Part shown: positions 54,654 to 64,000 of the stretch, piece by piece
Position numbering within the stretch: the first letter of the stretch is position 1
Layout of the letters: every line of letters starts with the position of its first letter
Origin: Phytophthora quininea
Taxonomy: Eukaryota > Oomycota > Peronosporomycetes > Peronosporales > Peronosporaceae
Length of the DNA stretch: 64,000 nt
NCBI GenBank assembly: GCA_011947345.1
Contig: JAAVTG010000607.1
Location: forward strand, 62,001 to 126,000
Direction: 5' to 3'
The notes under the pieces: model-generated
Databases searched by the model: none
The model's input: the letters and a program-made list of their open reading frames with translations, nothing else
Told to the model about the DNA's origin: nothing
Made by a program: the position numbers and the translations under genes

Positions 54654-55244
54654 TTACAAGAAGTACGTCGCCACGGCCAGGACGACACCTGTAGCAGAGT
54701 ACACCATCGGGGTCACCGTCGAAGCCGCACTTGAACTCGCAGATCCCGGCATCGCAGCGTCCTGGGTGGTTGATCCGGCGGCCGGAGTGTTGGAATTGGA
54801 TCCGACAGCAGCGGTGGTGGAACCCGAGCTCGTAGTGGTCGTGGTGTTGGTGTTGGAGGTTGAGGACCCGCACGTGATATCGGCCCAAAGCGATTCGTCC
54901 GACGTGGACGATGCGTCACCAGGGTGGGAAACACCGTCAGACCACCGCGTAACGGCGTTCGAGTCCTGGACCCACTCGCAGCAGGGGTCACCGAGTTCTT
55001 GTCCGTTGGTCTGGCCGTCGCCGTCCGAGTCTAGCTGGCAGAATTCCGTGGTCCACGACTCTCCTGCGGCCTCAAAGTTCAGGCCGAATTCGTTGTTGGC
55101 GCCGCCGCCGTTTGGGTCGACGTGACCCAACGCTTGAACTCCGGAAACGTTGTCGCCGTTGGGAATGCGAGCCACGTAGGTCGCTCGCGCATTCACGGTA
55201 GCAATAGTAGCAGCAGCCACAGCGACGGAGAAAGTCGAACGCAT
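54654..55244 (-). CDS. Secreted Temptin-domain protein with probable GPI anchor
   Basis: Seen: 196 residues, no intron. N-terminal signal peptide (MRSTFSVAVAAATIATVNA), then a Temptin-type domain with FGLNFEAAGESWTTEFC and DSDGDGQTNGQELGDPCCEW (paired cysteines and a calcium-loop-like Asp-rich motif), then a 70-residue Thr/Ser/Gly-rich stalk, and a hydrophobic C-terminus TPMVYSATGVVLAVATYFL as expected for GPI attachment. Known: the domain is named after Aplysia temptin, a pheromone-associated protein; oomycetes have many secreted versions of unknown role. Inferred: a cell-surface protein. The gene is intact. Confidence 0.75.
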   Translation of the reverse strand: MRSTFSVAVAAATIATVNARATYVARIPNGDNVSGVQALGHVDPNGGGANNEFGLNFEAAGESWTTEFCQLDSDGDGQTNGQELGDPCCEWVQDSNAVTRWSDGVSHPGDASSTSDESLWADITCGSSTSNTNTTTTTSSGSTTAAVGSNSNTPAAGSTTQDAAMPGSASSSAASTVTPMVYSATGVVLAVATYFL

Positions 55245-55742
55245 CGGAAGAAGTTGTTAGAAGACGAAGTGCGCTGGGCCTGGTGAGTTCGAGAATGAGG
55301 AAGGAATCGCTGGAATCCGGGGTGTGGCAAGGTGGACAACCGGCTTGCAAGTTGGGACACACCGCCACATTTTCACTGTCCGATTTCCTGGGATTTGGGG
55401 GTGCGGGTTTTGTACGAGTTTTTGATTGCGGTCGGGAAGGTGGTGCCCGCATCGAATGCGTCCGAAGTGTTGATGAACGTGTCTTCGTAAACGGCGTAGA
55501 AATCCAGGACAAAGCCATGTCCAACGCAGCAGCAACAGTGTCAAACGCCGCAATCCCGGTGGTTGTGGCTGGTCGATTAAGATTTTTAGTTGGGATGGGA
55601 AACAACCTGTTGGCATGACCAACTCGTCTGAGAACAACGAAAGGTAAATATAGAGGTATCGCTAGCAAACCCATTGCCTTCGCGGTGATTTATAAAAACT
55701 TTTTTCATGCAGCCTGGAGCGAAAAGAGATGAAATTTAGGTA
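55245..55742. other. Intergenic, no gene seen
   Basis: About 500 bp upstream of the Temptin-like gene and downstream of the split HCJ gene. One open frame on the plus strand (55283-55618) has no recognisable feature. Confidence 0.45.
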
Positions 55743-56160
55743 TTAATCACGTAACCTGTTTAATGGTGTTGCAAGCGACCATCTTGCCTGCTTGCCCAGT
55801 CGAACCAGCGTCAAGTAACTGGTACCCACGAGACTAAAGTCATCTAGTTGCGGTCGCTCGACAGTCAGTTTGCTCTCTTTCTTCATGCAAGCAGTGTAGA
55901 ACAATTGGACGGTGGAGTGATAGTTGTTTTGAGAATACGGAACGACCACAGACTGGATGCATTTGCCATCTTGCATGAGCAAAATGGAACGATTGGCATA
56001 CGGGGCGACGTACTGCATAATCGTAGTCCTAACGGCACGCCCATATCGGGGTAGAAAAGATGGCTGCTCTTTTTGTGCAACTGCTAACTTTTAGCCCACC
56101 AATTGCTCCATTTTACAAGACGTGTCCAGGCGGAATAGGTCGACGCCGCAGCCACCGAAG

Positions 56161-56400
56161 CAAGACGGGGAGCAGGACGCGGCCTCTACCCACAGCAAGA
56201 CGGGGAGCAGGATGCGGCCTCTGCCCACAGCAAGACGGCGGAGCTGGAGGTGGCCGCTGCCCATGGTAAGACGGCGGAGCTGGAGGTGGCCGCCGCCCAT
56301 GGCAAGACGACGGAGCCGGAGGACGCCATGACCGGACACAGCAAGATGGCGGAGCAGGACGCCGCCGCGGCCCACATCAAGACGGCGGAGTCGGCAGAGC
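56161..56400 (+). repeat. 36-bp minisatellite inside the pogo-like element
   Basis: Unit starts like CAAGACGGCGGAGCTGGAGG recur at 56161, 56196, 56231, 56267, 56303, 56342 and 56377 (spacing 35-39 bp). In one frame it reads as 12-residue repeats (AHGKTAELEVAA), but 35-bp units break the frame. Confidence 0.7.
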
Positions 56401-56606
56401 AGGACGACGGTGGGTGCTGGAGGACGCCATGGCTGGCGTGGGAGTGTTGCTGCACGACGCCATGTTAGCGCGGATAGCCACGACGAGCGTGACAGCTAAG
56501 TTGCCGTCACCAGCAGTGATGCTGGCAGTGCGAACATGGTACGTAACGTAGCGTGTCAAGTTCAATATTTGCGTGCAAGTAATGAATGTGTATTTGTTGG
56601 TGTATC

Positions 56607-58230
56607 CTACTCAGTAACTATTAGGTCTTCTAGATCCGCCATGCACTTGTCAATGTCATCATCCGAATCGATCTCATCATCAGCAACACACAGATTTTCG
56701 AAGTCAGTCACTGTCGCTTCAAGATCGACTGCAGACACATCATCTTCCGATATTGTTAGTTGATCAGTGGTCAGGCCGACTTTCGCAAAGCCACTAATGA
56801 TAGTCTCAGTCGAAAGATCAGCCCAAGAAGCCATGATCCATTGCGTGAGCTTGGGTCGACGAGGTGGATCTAACTTAAACGGAATTTCAATGAAATTCGA
56901 GCGCAACTCGGCAATATTTTCAGTTGCTTCGTTTTGTGTCAGACCTTCGTGTGCTTTTTGAACAGCTTCATCAAAAGAGGCGCGTCTGCGGCGACGTGCA
57001 GGTTCATCAGCAGAATAACAGGAAAGTTGTCGTTGAAGTTCAGCAACCCACTGACCGCGAAGGCGAGTTTTAAAGGGCTGATTTCACGCTATGTCTGCCG
57101 GTTGGCAGACATACGTGTACTTAGGCGGCACCTTAAGGAGCAGAACATTGATACTACTAGCATACTCGCAAACGTCACTGGTCCAATGACCTGAAAATCG
57201 TCCCAGAGCAGCAAAATCTTTTCCTTCATGTTGTCGCGAACACCAAAGTGGTGTTTGAGGAAAATTATCGAAAGCTTAGAATTCCACCACGCTTTAGCAT
57301 TACCATAAATCTGACAGTCGTAGTTCTGATGCAAATTTTCAATCTCACGCCAGACGAATTCGCCAAATCCATTTCGTAAGCTGTTGTTTTCAGCTTGTTT
57401 TTCCGCATGCGTGGCTGGACCACTTTTAAAAACAATGAATGGTTTGTATTTATTACCCTCAGAGTCGCCAAGCAGCATGACGGTAGCTCGCTCTTTATCT
57501 TTGTTGCCACACCGGATCCAGACAGTTTTGGCGCCACTAGAGTTGATGGTATGCTTTGGCACATATTCAAAAAGACAGCTAAAAGCATTGTCAGATTTTA
57601 AACACTGTATATACGCAATAAATTCTTACCGGTTTGATCTGCATTGTACACAGCTGTTCTCAATCATTGTATTTAAAACGAATTGCCGGAATTTTTGAGC
57701 TTGCTCGCTCGCATCTTCAGGTGTTGTTTGCCCTTGGCGAGTTCGAGCACGCAGTGAAAATTTGTGGCGGTGTAGAAATAAATTAAACTATGTTGGAGAG
57801 GCTGCAAATTGCTGTGGAGAAAGACCTTGTTCTAGAGCTACCTCTTGCGCTCTCATCACTAGCATCATGCGCGAAACTGGCGAACCATCCATTTGAATAG
57901 AATGAATCCACAGCACCAACTCTTGTTCTGACGCTTTGTTTAATACGGTTCCTAGCTCTCGCAGATTGCGGTGGCTGCCACGACCAGACGAGCAAGCAGA
58001 ACGAATTGTTTCTTCAGCCCTCTCCCATGATTTCACTAGCTTACGTTTTTTCGCTGCTTGTCGGGTGGCAATCCACCGTAAAAATGCTGTACAGCCTCGT
58101 CGAGGCCATGCTCACGGATGTAGTCGAGGACATTTTTCTTGTGCAGGTAGGTTGTAGAGATCCTTGTGCCCTTCGGTGTTTTTTCCCGTCACCGTTGATG
58201 CAGGGCCCCACCAATCCTTTCAACGAAATC
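56607..58230 (-). pseudogene. pogo-like (DDE_1) transposase
   Basis: Seen, in order: an N-terminal helix-turn-helix region (HGLDEAVQHFYGGLPP near 58090, then LRELGTVLNKASEQELVLWI and DGSPVSRMMLVMRAQEVALE), the CENP-B/Tc5-type DNA-binding pattern; the pre-catalytic NADQT near 57635; a GT-AG intron around 57631-57582; the core (ERATVMLLGDSEGNKYKPFI, KILLLWDDF) with DDE_1 features; and a C-terminal tail (KLTQWIMASWADLSTETIISGFAKVGL) ending at 56607. The frame shifts after the intron (one T missing from a run) and in the 57860-58100 region. Known: pogo transposases cut and paste at TA. The gene is probably inactive as written. Confidence 0.75.
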
Positions 58231-59297
58231 GGCCTATGACATTACATTTTAGAGCTAGTATAGGCTAAGAATAGCAACACTGATTGTGAAACTTACGGGG
58301 CTTTATATCACTCCTGATTGGTCAAATAGGCTGTGCCGTTAGGACTAAATTGCCGTTAGGACTACGATTATGCGGTAGTTCAGAACCACCGACATTTGGT
58401 ATGTACCAGGCTCCAAGTTGGTAATAACTCCATTCTTGCCATCCACCTGAGACCCCCACCCCACTTTCCCCCAGCAAACAGCAACTCCAGTAGCAGCTCC
58501 AGTCAGAGCTGTAGCTTGCGCATTAATTACAATGCAACCATCAGCTCCGGCCCGCATTCCAGCTTCCAGTTTCGCTATCTTCGCCTCACGACTTTCCAGA
58601 ACTTGACGTAGCAGCTTAATTTCCTCCTCCATCTTCCGTTTCAACTGGTCAACAGCTGTCTCGCCTCGCAAAGACACTTCTTTCAAATCATTCAGCCTCG
58701 ATTCCAAAACATCGATCCGCTCCACCGCAATAGGCAACATCGTGAAAGAGTAGACCACCTCTCGAGTTTGAAGCAACACTTGAAATTTCATCATGATCTC
58801 CAGGCAGAAAGTGTATCCGCTGATGTGCTTGAAGGTTCGTGGGAGTTTATAATCGAGCTTCCCATCTTTTTCAAACAATACCCCAAGCCTCGGACGAGAC
58901 GAGCAAAACCGAGTCAGTTTTACCAAAACCCGCCTCCATTTGGAAAAGGGAGACTGAAACGGTCGGTATACCGTCTCCTCGTGTAAATCTCCCTTTTCAG
59001 GAGACGAAACCGCAATCTCCAAGAATCTGTCTCCATTTGAGCCTGTCACAGTTTCGAAAGTCTCTCGAAGGCTTGGCATGATTGAATGAAGTCACGCTAT
59101 TTTACCTTTCGCTAAAATAACGATGCCGAGAGCGCAAAGCATAGCGGCCCAGCGACATCGGCCTTCTCCACCAGCGCGCAATGAAGCAGTCAGGATCAGG
59201 CACACCAACCCAGCGGCTTGAGTGCGTCTGCTAATGGGAACGGCGCGAGGATCCAGTGTTGCTGGAGTCAAAGGCCTTTCATGGAGTGATATAATCG

Positions 59298-61821
59298 ATG
59301 AATCGCCTGTCACGGAGTGATATTGCCGGAGGTTCGCCTGTCATGGATGCTGTCGCGCGATTCCTCAGCAGCGCGGAGATGATTGTGACAACCACACAAC
59401 AAAACTTTCTTCACCAAGCACAAGCAACTCAGCCAACCGTATCGTGTGATCAGCAGCCTACTATGCCCCCGTTCCTCCCAGCATTCGTGATGCCATCAAC
59501 TCGTTCGAACCTCCAGAGGGGTTCATGGTTCTTCCCCACGGCGAAACGAAAAGTCTGTCATCTTTTCGTACGGCGTTCGTCTCGTCAGAGCCCCTGTCGA
59601 CCCTTCTGAGATGCCGGATTCGTCTACACCAGCCGTGTGGATTTGTTTGGCTGGTGTTTCTGTCGCCAACAAGATGTTTCCATCCCGCTTTCCACTGGGA
59701 AAAATCTGCGGCAAGGAAGGATCTGAAGCGGTCCCACGACGTGACGTCTGAGAGAACGGAGCTAGTTCAAGACCGCCGGCGTACGCGCGACGAGGAATTG
59801 GACCGCCTGCGTAGCTCGCAGACATTTCGCGAGGATCCTGCTTGGATCCGTGTCTTGCTGGAGACATTACGCATCGTGAATAACAACCTTCCCTATCGCC
59901 TCGGAGAATACGACGAGTCGATCTCGCTCCGTGAACTCGTCGTTAGAGATGCTATGCAAGCGTCGAAAAATACAAAGGTGATTTCGCATTGCATTATCGA
60001 GCTGTATGCGGCTTCCAAACGATCGATTCAAAATCTGTTGGAGGCCAATCGGATCGGGAATGCACTTGTTTTTCGATCGTCGCCGACTTCTGGAGCCCAA
60101 AAGTGCAGACAACAAAGTATCTTGGGTTGCGAGTGTACATGGTGAACGCAAACTACCAGTTCAAGTCGATTTTACTTGGCACACGTCAGTTTAATCCGCA
60201 GTACGGTGAGCGAGAGAGTGGAATACGCGGACCGTTCCGGCGATGGATATCTGACATCCTGCGTGACTTTGGGTTGACTCGTCGCGATTTGTTTGGCGCT
60301 ACCACCGATGCCGGATCTGACGTTAAATGGATGATGTGTGATGGTCTGAAATTGCCATGGAATTGGTGCATTCCACATATGACAAACCCAGCAACTAAGA
60401 TAGCCTGCGGCCTAGTCGATAACATCTCCAAATCGAAAAACCCGGCGATAACGGAACTGACTCGCCGAATTGTCAAAACAGTTTACACAGTGAAGCATGT
60501 TGAGGTCATGGGCTCGCTTTTCGAAGAGCTTTGTCAGTTCGGCAAGAACTCTAAATCACCCCACCAGCTTCTCGATTATCGTGCGCACCGTTTCCTGGGG
60601 CTTACTCGAGTTCTCCACCGTATCATCGAGTTGTGGGATCCTCTTGTCGCGTGGTACGCAAAGCGAATCAGTGAGGCACGACGTGAAAAGGCCAAGAAAA
60701 TACCAGCTCCGTTTCCGTTAGAGCGTGACTACGACCACTTGATCCAGCTCCTGTCATTGTTGCAGCCAATTGCCAGCATCAACATCAAAGCACAGAGCGA
60801 AACAGCGAATCAAGTTGACGTGTTGCTGGCCTTGTACAAGTTGCGCGTCTCGGTTCTAGACTGCTCAAAGGAGTTGAGAGATTATCGATCTATCCCGACG
60901 GATCGCAAGAGCTTTCAACCTGATGACATGGCCCCATTGGCATCCAACACGCAGATCCAGCTTCATGACGCTTTTCGTTCGAGGTTTTTTCGCGATACTC
61001 TGAACGCAAGGCGATGAAAAAGTGCTCTTTGTTCTGGACATGCAGCTTTTCCTTCATCCTAACTTTAAAAACTCGACGGGTTTCTCAAGAAGATCGTAAC
61101 ACTGGTCAATGCTGATCCACATAGTGTCCCAACATCAGCAGGCGAACGGAACTTCGCAAAGATCAAGAATCTGATACAGGATAAGGTGAGGTCTCTTATG
61201 CTCGCCGTGGTGACTACACCAATCTTGGCGGACTCCGATCTACTTGAGCCACCTCGACAACCGCAAAACCACTCCGTTTTCTCTTCTGATCTCATGGAGT
61301 TCTTCGGAGATGTCATAGAGAATGACCAGGTCGAAGCTCAACCTAGCAGTGACGTCAACACAAGTCGCGTTGGTGAGGAGCTTGAGCGGTGGGAAGCAAT
61401 ACCAACATCACTGAAAACCAGAGGCGGTCGCGTTGAAACTGTACTTGAGTACTGGCGACGGCAAGCTGAGAGCGGTAACTACTCCTTCTTCCCGCTGGTG
61501 GCACGTGTTCTGTATGCCATTCCGTCGTCGCCCGCCCAAATCGAACGAGACTTCGGTACTGCTGGACGATTACTAACCCCTCAGCGGGGCTCGATTGCGC
61601 CGCACAACCTGGACATGTCGGTGTTTTTGAACTGCAACCAGCAATATGTTGACATCATGCAGTGCCCGACGATTAAAGATCGTGACATTAGCTGCTACAT
61701 TCCATCGAACGTTCAAGTCGGAATGGAAGACGCCGACGCCGAAGGCCACAGTGAGCTGCTAAGCGGGTATTTTTCGGGTGCCGACAGCGATGCAGAAGAT
61801 GAAGAAACAGGAAATGTATAA
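59298..61821 (+). pseudogene. hAT transposase
   Basis: Seen: N-terminal part (FHWEKSAARKDLKRSHDV...) from about 59298; catalytic region with VADFWSPKVQTTKYLGLRVY (first Asp), LFGATTDAGSDVKWMM (second Asp) and CIPHMTNPATKIACG; and the C-terminal dimerisation domain LEYWRRQAESGNYSFFPLVA, SSPAQIERDFGTAG, which includes the catalytic Glu region and is diagnostic for hAT. The frame changes near 60000-60140, near 61000 and again around 61100-61180. A conserved-looking stretch between these (about 61020-61185) is split over three frames. Acidic C-terminus ends at 61821. Known: hAT enzymes excise through a flanking hairpin. Probably inactive as written. Confidence 0.75.
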
Positions 61822-63152
61822 CTCTCGTACGTATTCAAATGTATTATTTACTTGTGCATCACGAACGCTGCTATTCGCCATCTTGCCGCATGAAATATTC
61901 CGCGAGCCTAATTGCTTCCTCAACCTTCTTTTGCTTTGCCGCGTTACGCTTGTCACTGCGGCGTTTAACAGCAGCTTGAATCTTTTGCGCGGATGTCTGC
62001 ACTGTGGGAGGCTTTTTGCTTTGGGGGCGCTTTTTCTAGCTTGTTTTATCACTGGAGCACGCATTCCTGACAGACAACCCGATCGAGCAAGAGCTCGCGC
62101 CGCAAGTTTTTCTTGCTCAGCTGTACGAACATCTTTCAATGCACTTTGTGGCTTTTTGCTCCCTGTCGACAGCGACTTTGCGGTGCGCAGCATCTCCAGT
62201 AAATCCTGTTGCTGTTTATTAACCAGCGTAGATCGTTGCGATCCACAGTCATCATCACTTTTATTTGTGTGCTCTCCGTCGGCCGACGAGGTGCTGGCCT
62301 CTTCATTGTCAGGCTCATCCGGGGATTTTGCGTGATGTGGATTAACGATGAGCTTGCACCAATAGCTGTCCTTGAGCTTTTCAAAATATCCGACGCCGAT
62401 TTCTGAGCACAAACAACAACTTCTTTCTTACATGCGATCATTGCTTCGGCTAGAGATGTCGCCATGGCGTCATTTTCCTGGCTGCATCCATGAACTGCCT
62501 GCGCACAACAGCTTCTGCCTTCTTATCGGCTTTACGCATCGATTTTCAAGTTGGGTCAAGACAAATTCCTTGTGAGATTGAAGACGTTGTTCCATCCGCT
62601 TCAGAAGTTCTTGTCCTTGAGTCGCAACTGCAAACCACATCTCAGCAACGACTTGGGTTAAATGCACGGCGAGAAGTCGGCTCACTTGTTGCGCTGACGA
62701 CGCAAGGGCCTGCTCTTTCACTTGGGTGAGGACCTCAGCGATTTGCATGTCACTATTCTGCTGTGCAATAGCTTGTTGCGCAGCATGAGCTTCAGTAACA
62801 GCACGAGCTTGAGTTTGGGCAACATCGTTTGCTGCAGCGATCACGGACTGCATCTTGGTATCAACATGCTGCTCTAGAGCTGCAGGGTCAATACGCGATC
62901 TCTGAATCATCTCTGCCAGCTCTTCTGTTCGAGCTTGAGCCTCTGCGCGCGCGTGCTGTACGCGAGTTCAGTGTACATTTGAAGTTCATGGGCTTGTTGG
63001 TGCTGACGAGCTTGAAGTTGAACTTGACTATCTGCAAGGTTGTGCGCTTGTGCAGACACGTGTGCAATGGCGAGGCCGAGCCTGTAGTTGTCGACACAGA
63101 TGCGATCTTCCTCCTCGAAGGCTACAATTTCTTCGACGCCTTCCGAGGCCAT
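61759..63152 (-). CDS. Accessory gene of the hAT element: Ala/Gln-rich coiled-coil protein with basic C-terminus
   Basis: Seen: a start at 63152 (MASEGVEEIVAFEEEDRICV), an alanine/glutamine-rich helical region (AQQAIAQQNSDMQIAEVLTQ; LLAVHLTQVVAEMWFAVATQ), a second segment from 62465 with CKKEVVVCAQK and a Ser/Asp-rich middle, and a Lys/Arg-rich C-terminal part (RHPRKRFKLLLNAAVTSVTR). The frame shifts at a CG-dinucleotide run near 62955 and again near 62465 and 62410. It converges on the transposase and the 3' ends overlap by about 60 bp. No homologue is recognised. Being inside the terminal repeats, it travels with the element; a DNA-binding or transposase-partner role is a guess. Confidence 0.5.
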
Positions 63153-63774
63153 TGCGATCTTCGCCTTGTGGTCGTGTGCTAATTTGTACTGTGAGGCTCG
63201 CTAAAATGTAGCACTGCGTTTTATTTCAACCTATCATAAATTTAGCCTATCGCGAAGGCGCATTCGGGAGACAGACGAAGATCTCCAAAATCTCCCTCCG
63301 CTTAATTACGAGAGACAGAGACGAAAAACCTCGGGAGACTATCTCTCGAGGTTTATTCGTCTCCCCTTTAGGGAGACTTGTCTCCGTCTCCTCCGTCTCC
63401 TCTCCTGCAAGGCGTGCAATACCCGAAAGCACTACGCCGCAAAGAAAAAAATGATGGATCAATTCCACTCAAGAGAGAAATAATGTATCTCACCTCAGTG
63501 TAGTCAGCTGCTGTCGCATTCGGAATGGTGTTGTCCGTATTGACGTACTCTTCGAGGTTCAAGTCGCTTGTGCTCCTGTAACCAACCCGTTTTAGACACA
63601 ACACAATATCAGCCAGTGCTATTCACAACTGCATGACCTACCATTGCTTTTTGGAGTCGCAGTCCTCCAACCAGATACAAAGCTTCCCACTATTTAGTGA
63701 CAATGCGTAGCGGTAGACTGAACGCTGTGGAGCAAAAACGTTGTCCCTTCGAAATTGATGAAACTTTGGTCCAT

Positions 63775-64000
63775 GGCTGAGCTCGACGGCGATTATTTAG
63801 GTTTCCTCGTGTGTCCTGGAGGGCAAGTAAATGCGTTGACTGATCAGTCTTAAAGGTTTGAAGGGTGCTGTCCAGCGTGGGCAGATTTCAAAGAGGACTC
63901 TCAATCGTTGTTCAACCTAACTATAGCGCTTCGTCCTGGGGTCTAACCTCGCTTTGAGGAAACCGACCGCCCAAATCCGAGTTTATCCTCATGAAAATAT
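63775..64000. other. Upstream of HCJ copy 11, no gene seen
   Basis: 226 bp to the window end, presumably promoter of the split family member. Nothing else is recognised. Confidence 0.4.

Larger units (their letters stand above)
56020..58368 (-). mobile_element. pogo-like Tc1/mariner element with perfect 18-bp terminal inverted repeats
   Basis: Seen: ATCGTAGTCCTAACGGCA at 56020-56037 is matched exactly, inverted, at 58351-58368. TA flanks both ends (56018-56019 and 58369-58370), the expected target duplication. A second partial copy of the end motif (TGCCGTTAGGACTA) lies at 58334-58347. The 2,349-bp element holds a DDE transposase gene and a 36-bp minisatellite. Confidence 0.85.
58884..63416 (+). 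mobile_element. hAT DNA transposon, 4.5 kb, with 8-bp target duplications
   Basis: Seen: CAATACCC at 58876-58883 and at 63417-63424 flank the element, the 8-bp duplication typical of hAT. Termini are an imperfect inverted repeat: CAAGCCTCGGACGAGACGAG at the left, CACGCCTTGCAGGAGAGGAG (complement) at the right, 15 of 20 matching. Subterminal zones (58884-59060 and 63245-63416) are rich in GGAGAC / GTCTCC motifs in both orientations, likely transposase sites. Two convergent genes lie inside. It sits in exon 3 of HCJ copy 11. Confidence 0.85.
55743..63774 (-). pseudogene. HCJ family copy 11, split by pogo-like and hAT elements
   Basis: Seen, in gene order on the minus strand: exon 1 from ATG 63774 (ends DSKKQW, one internal frame shift); exon 2 near 63575-63490 (ends DYTE); exon 3 start TGCTTTCGGGTATTG at about 63430; interruption by the hAT element; exon 3 resumes at 58883 with GGGTATTG, KLPRTFKHIS, VERIDVLESRLNDLK, the coil and LEPGTYQMSVVLNYR; interruption by the pogo-like element; the C-terminal part resumes at 56017 with YANRSILLMQDGKCIQS and ends SYLTLVRLGKQ and a short tail at 55743. 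Removing both elements leaves a gene of the usual size. It is clearly inactive. It most resembles copy 9. Confidence 0.75.

Noticed and set aside
54654..55244. RxLR-type effector
   Set aside because: There is a signal peptide but no RxLR or EER motif downstream of it; the Temptin domain and C-terminal hydrophobic tail explain the protein.
1..64000. tRNA or rRNA genes
   Set aside because: No cloverleaf B-box (GGTTCGANNCC) in a plausible context and no rRNA core sequence were noticed; a tRNAscan run would be needed to exclude tRNAs fully.

Overview
The window looks like nuclear DNA from a plant-pathogenic oomycete, most likely a Phytophthora-type peronosporalean. Evidence: short GT-AG introns (about 45-75 nt), two Crinkler-type proteins, a WRKY19-like Cys/His repeat protein, a Temptin-domain GPI protein, a Crypton tyrosine-recombinase element, and a degenerate member of a leucine-rich-repeat-like family common in Phytophthora. 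No tRNA, rRNA or CRISPR array was recognised.

Layout. 1-1.3 kb: start of a protein kinase gene (-). 3.4-4.7 kb: two decayed members of a local gene family called here HCJ (head-coil-jelly-roll). 4.95-12.3 kb: nested inverted duplications in which an arrestin-fold gene (A) alternates with a secreted Cu-only superoxide dismutase-like gene (B) as A B A' B' A'' (A'' partial); a 70-bp sequence sits at every A/B junction. 12.3-13.9 kb: Cys/His repeat gene. 15.4-34.1 kb: an 18.7-kb palindrome whose arms carry an intact HCJ gene, an ERV1/ALR sulfhydryl oxidase, a damaged Nup98-like gene and a second HCJ gene; the left arm also holds a 4.3-kb Crypton whose empty target site survives in the right arm. 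34.5-50.2 kb: mostly single-copy genes: a broken Crinkler, XRCC3, a small conserved-looking gene, a long EF-hand gene, an LRR-like pseudogene and COG3. 50.3-64 kb: a head-to-head HCJ pair, an intact Crinkler fused to a transposon-type zinc domain, a Temptin-like gene, and one HCJ gene split over 8 kb by a pogo-like and a hAT element.

The main candidate for something undescribed is the HCJ family, with 11 copies or relics. Its exon 1-2-3 head resembles the XRCC4/SAS-6/CCDC61 superfamily (small beta domain with a conserved Trp, then a helix, then a coiled coil starting at a conserved V-E-K/R-I-D-V-L-E-S motif). Most members then carry a C-terminal beta domain reminiscent of C1q/TNF jelly-rolls. 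The family sits at the edges and centre of the large palindrome and has been hit repeatedly by transposons.

Many genes are broken by single-base indels, often in homopolymers, including genes that look otherwise conserved. Either the assembly has residual indel errors or decay is widespread, so 'pseudogene' calls based only on one-base shifts are provisional. The palindromes could also be haplotype mis-joins; spanning long reads would decide.
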